A stretch of 24,834 nt of DNA from Phycisphaerae bacterium (lineage in GTDB: Bacteria; Planctomycetota; Phycisphaerae; Sedimentisphaerales; Anaerobacaceae), in NCBI GenBank assembly GCA_030602845.1, contig JAUVYZ010000002.1, positions 1-24,834 on the forward strand. Reading direction: 5' to 3'. Shown here piece by piece: positions 24,001-24,834 of this stretch (position 1 is its first letter; each line of letters begins with the position of its first letter). The translations under genes and the position numbers were made by a program. The notes beneath the pieces are model-generated. The model was not told the DNA's origin. It was given only the letters and a program-made list of their open reading frames with translations, and did not search any database.

Positions 24001-24348
24001 GCTGACCGCCTCTGGTTCGGACGGGCAACACCCCAAGAATGGCTCAAAGATGGAAACGTAATTCGTATAGAACGTGCGCCAACCCTATTTGGAATTGCCG
24101 GAATGGTGATACGCTCTAAGGTAAACAAGGGAAAAATCCATGCGACAGTAACCCTGCCGGGACGCAACCCGCCTGCGGAGGTCTGGCTGCGCCTGCGCCA
24201 TCCCAATGGGCTTCAGCCGAATAAAGTATCTATCAACGGCAAACCCGTCGGCGCAGAGCGGATTGTCGGACCAGACATACGTTTGGTGCCCGGCGTAAAA
24301 GTTCTATCACGGCCCGTCGAGGTTACGGCCGAATATTTAACAAGATAA
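21016..24348 (+). CDS. Exported six-hairpin (alpha/alpha6-barrel) glycosidase-like protein
   Basis: 1110 residues from the ATG at 21016, chosen because GGAG lies 8 nt upstream, the predicted promoter leaves a normal leader, and the protein then begins with a clear Sec signal (YALSISLLIFSLSVVVYA). An N-terminal beta-rich region (about 30-200) looks like a carbohydrate-binding sandwich. A further beta domain (about 330-590) precedes a helical barrel from about 614 (NNFYKANLWHNVITTDRDP) to about 1000, with hallmark repeats such as GEYAMNHGFVLWAVADHYLMTRD, YWFATNAYFYLGMKRVAQALADIG and VTWMLDDLEDNIFF. A small C-terminal beta domain follows (KIHATVTLPGRNPPAEVWLRLRH). The fold is shared by GH15, GH78, GH127 and other families, so substrate is not decided; a hydrolase acting on exported oligosaccharides fits the neighbourhood. 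A 23-bp repeat lies inside the coding region near residue 230. The following gene is a sodium:solute symporter. Confidence 0.75.
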   Translation: MKYLVGSRFYALSISLLIFSLSVVVYAERISPDKAAAGEVVDIASFGRVISGEHFVGVEWDNPRDVHEIRIANVNAQLASGNFAGLRLEWWGSVWPSNGSGGWMRLDDPWNGKWIRIDARPKLNKSGQYVFKFPPLSSQEWHRALKSNQYPNKKDPVFRRTLKVRVIADDEAIPNRLRLSVLGNSRWNEASFDIETRHTHNGTVTGRIEVTNGILLRIQSLPAPRSPMESSERSPKDLRTTGLRIKVRYADNEDLNSNDMTRVTVRFGQDTCATGFSFVPQDVLKKGAIRLPDFCTLVSETSRGVTLANEPPRPVRKRLRERPEMTRAAAMAGIPRLSPARWVPLGVPSARQEFFVGSNGDWMLSALSLNTDKGRDAKRWVFKKDFGKERQWDKFFAMLDTRMQPKFDGGDREKTRRYLEDGHLPLINVEWYSGPVHYHHALIATILAGDYGDDVSRRGDETVVLLSKLQVTNTSNTPQLATLNLRYSINVPLVRNDDGIIAVRSTDRDAASEGLFALRGQISMDKPTGGGAAGWTRQPRTNPESPDILRWQATLKPKEERSIYFKTPFVELLDAEELARLKAISFEKEVPRVLDYWRKRLAQGMQIAVPDEALNNFYKANLWHNVITTDRDPLTGLYNQGVATVRYRVFANETSMVARSMDMRGEHTEAQRFLEPMLFYQSKEPLKGRFSTKQGVFHGAGDYTHGEYAMNHGFVLWAVADHYLMTRDRAYLERVAPKLVKGCDFLISERSSTMGANGSARSPTYGLSPASSLEDVVEYQYWFATNAYFYLGMKRVAQALADIGHPEAKRIATEAEKYRSDIEANIREATTISAVVQLRDGHYIPYVPSRVYQWRHLTEGWIREALYCSLHLTTAEVLSPDDPIVTWMLDDLEDNIFFSWQSGYNVADYEQTWFERGGLTLQPCLLDTPIVYMARDEISAALRSFWNTYALLVYPDTQCFAEWARRFGVGGGPVYKTSDESRFIMWLRQLLIWEDADRLWFGRATPQEWLKDGNVIRIERAPTLFGIAGMVIRSKVNKGKIHATVTLPGRNPPAEVWLRLRHPNGLQPNKVSINGKPVGAERIVGPDIRLVPGVKVLSRPVEVTAEYLTR
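21704..21726 (+). repeat. 23-bp repeat, copy inside the six-hairpin coding region
   Basis: Second copy of the element at 20762-20784, one mismatch. Here GGAGTCC also occurs once more just upstream (21699-21705 and 21713-21719), giving a 14-nt internal direct repeat, and CTCC-GAAA-GGAG can form a small stem. It is read as a polar loop containing MESSERSPKD without breaking the frame. Confidence 0.7.
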
Positions 24349-24525
24349 CCATCAATTACTGAAACATTATTTGATAAGTGGCTCAATGTATTATGCGAGA
24401 AAAATCCGTTAGTGTGGAAACGATTTAATGTCAATATATCACAGAAACCGGAACTCGAAACATCCGAAAGTCTCACTAATTAATTATCTCATTTTGGCTG
24501 ACGATGTACATTTTAGGATTGAGAC

Positions 24526-24834
24526 ATGAATTTGCATGTGATTGATTATTTCTGCATTATCTTCTACCTTTTATTTATCATTGTCTTAGGCAGCTGTTTT
24601 GGCCGGCAGCAAAAAACCACGAAGAATTACTTTTTGGCGGGCAAATCGATGCGCTGGCTGCCCCTGGCTATCTCGATGTATGCTTCCATTTTCAGTTCGA
24701 TTAGTTACATTATGGCGCCGGCGGAAGCATTCAGATATGATATGCAATGGTTTATCGCTTTGGCCATGTTTCCGGTGGCCTCGATTTTTGCGATTGTTCT
24801 GTTTATTGATTTTTATACCCGCTTACGAATTACA
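24526..24834 (+). CDS. Sodium:solute symporter (SSS family), 3' end outside window
   Basis: Only the first 103 residues are inside the window. AGGA (24515-24518) lies 7 nt before the ATG. The N-terminus gives a transmembrane helix (YFCIIFYLLFIIVLGSCFG), then the family signature KNYFLAGKSMRWLPLAISMYASIF with SSISYI, and a further helix starting WFIALAMFPVASIFAIVLF. SSS proteins import sugars, acids or other small molecules with sodium across the inner membrane. The position after the six-hairpin gene suggests uptake of a sugar released by the exported enzymes here. The 177-nt gap from the previous gene shows no clear promoter. Confidence 0.88.
   Translation, partial: MNLHVIDYFCIIFYLLFIIVLGSCFGRQQKTTKNYFLAGKSMRWLPLAISMYASIFSSISYIMAPAEAFRYDMQWFIALAMFPVASIFAIVLFIDFYTRLRIT

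Overview
The window looks like a carbohydrate-utilisation region of a Planctomycetota bacterium, most likely Phycisphaerae-like. This is inferred from gene content, since no rRNA or other taxonomic marker is present. The clues are the dense set of exported Gfo/Idh/MocA oxidoreductases with twin-arginine signals, a ThuA-DUF1080 fusion, very long PQQ-type beta-propeller proteins fused to a methyltransferase-like fold, a VIT/vWA/HEAT giant protein, and moderate GC. No tRNA, rRNA, CRISPR array, insertion sequence or phage gene was seen.

Layout. (1) Minus strand, 1-1806: an operon transcribed leftward from a good promoter at 1937-1965, encoding a Tat-exported Gfo/Idh/MocA oxidoreductase followed by a Tat-exported xylose-isomerase-like TIM-barrel protein that runs off the left edge. 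(2) Plus strand, 2164-8208: Gfo/Idh/MocA, then ThuA-DUF1080 fusion, then Gfo/Idh/MocA, tightly spaced, then after about 95 bp a secreted GH28-type pectin hydrolase. (3) Minus strand, 8349-13822: a DUF4832/GH42-like lipoprotein upstream of a 1226-residue VIT-vWA-HEAT protein. (4) Plus strand, 14149-20746: two tandem paralogues of about 1100 residues, each with a signal anchor, a SAM-methyltransferase-like fold and two PQQ-type propeller regions. (5) Plus strand, 21016-24348: an exported six-hairpin-glycosidase-like protein with its own promoter. (6) From 24526, the start of a sodium:solute symporter that runs off the right edge.

How it may work together (inference): GH28 and the other putative glycosidases would release pectic or related oligosaccharides outside the cytoplasm. 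The exported Gfo/Idh/MocA enzymes could oxidise a sugar hydroxyl, probably C3 by analogy with ThuB, and the ThuA-DUF1080 protein could cleave the resulting 3-keto-glycoside. The TIM-barrel isomerase could process the keto-sugar, and the symporter could import product. The role of the twin methyltransferase-propeller proteins is unknown and is the most novel part of the window.

Small-scale structure worth noting: a 50-bp nested inverted repeat just upstream of the first propeller gene; a 23-bp repeat present once between genes and once inside the six-hairpin coding region; tandem hairpins in the 1807-2163 divergent region; and four convincing sigma70-type promoters.
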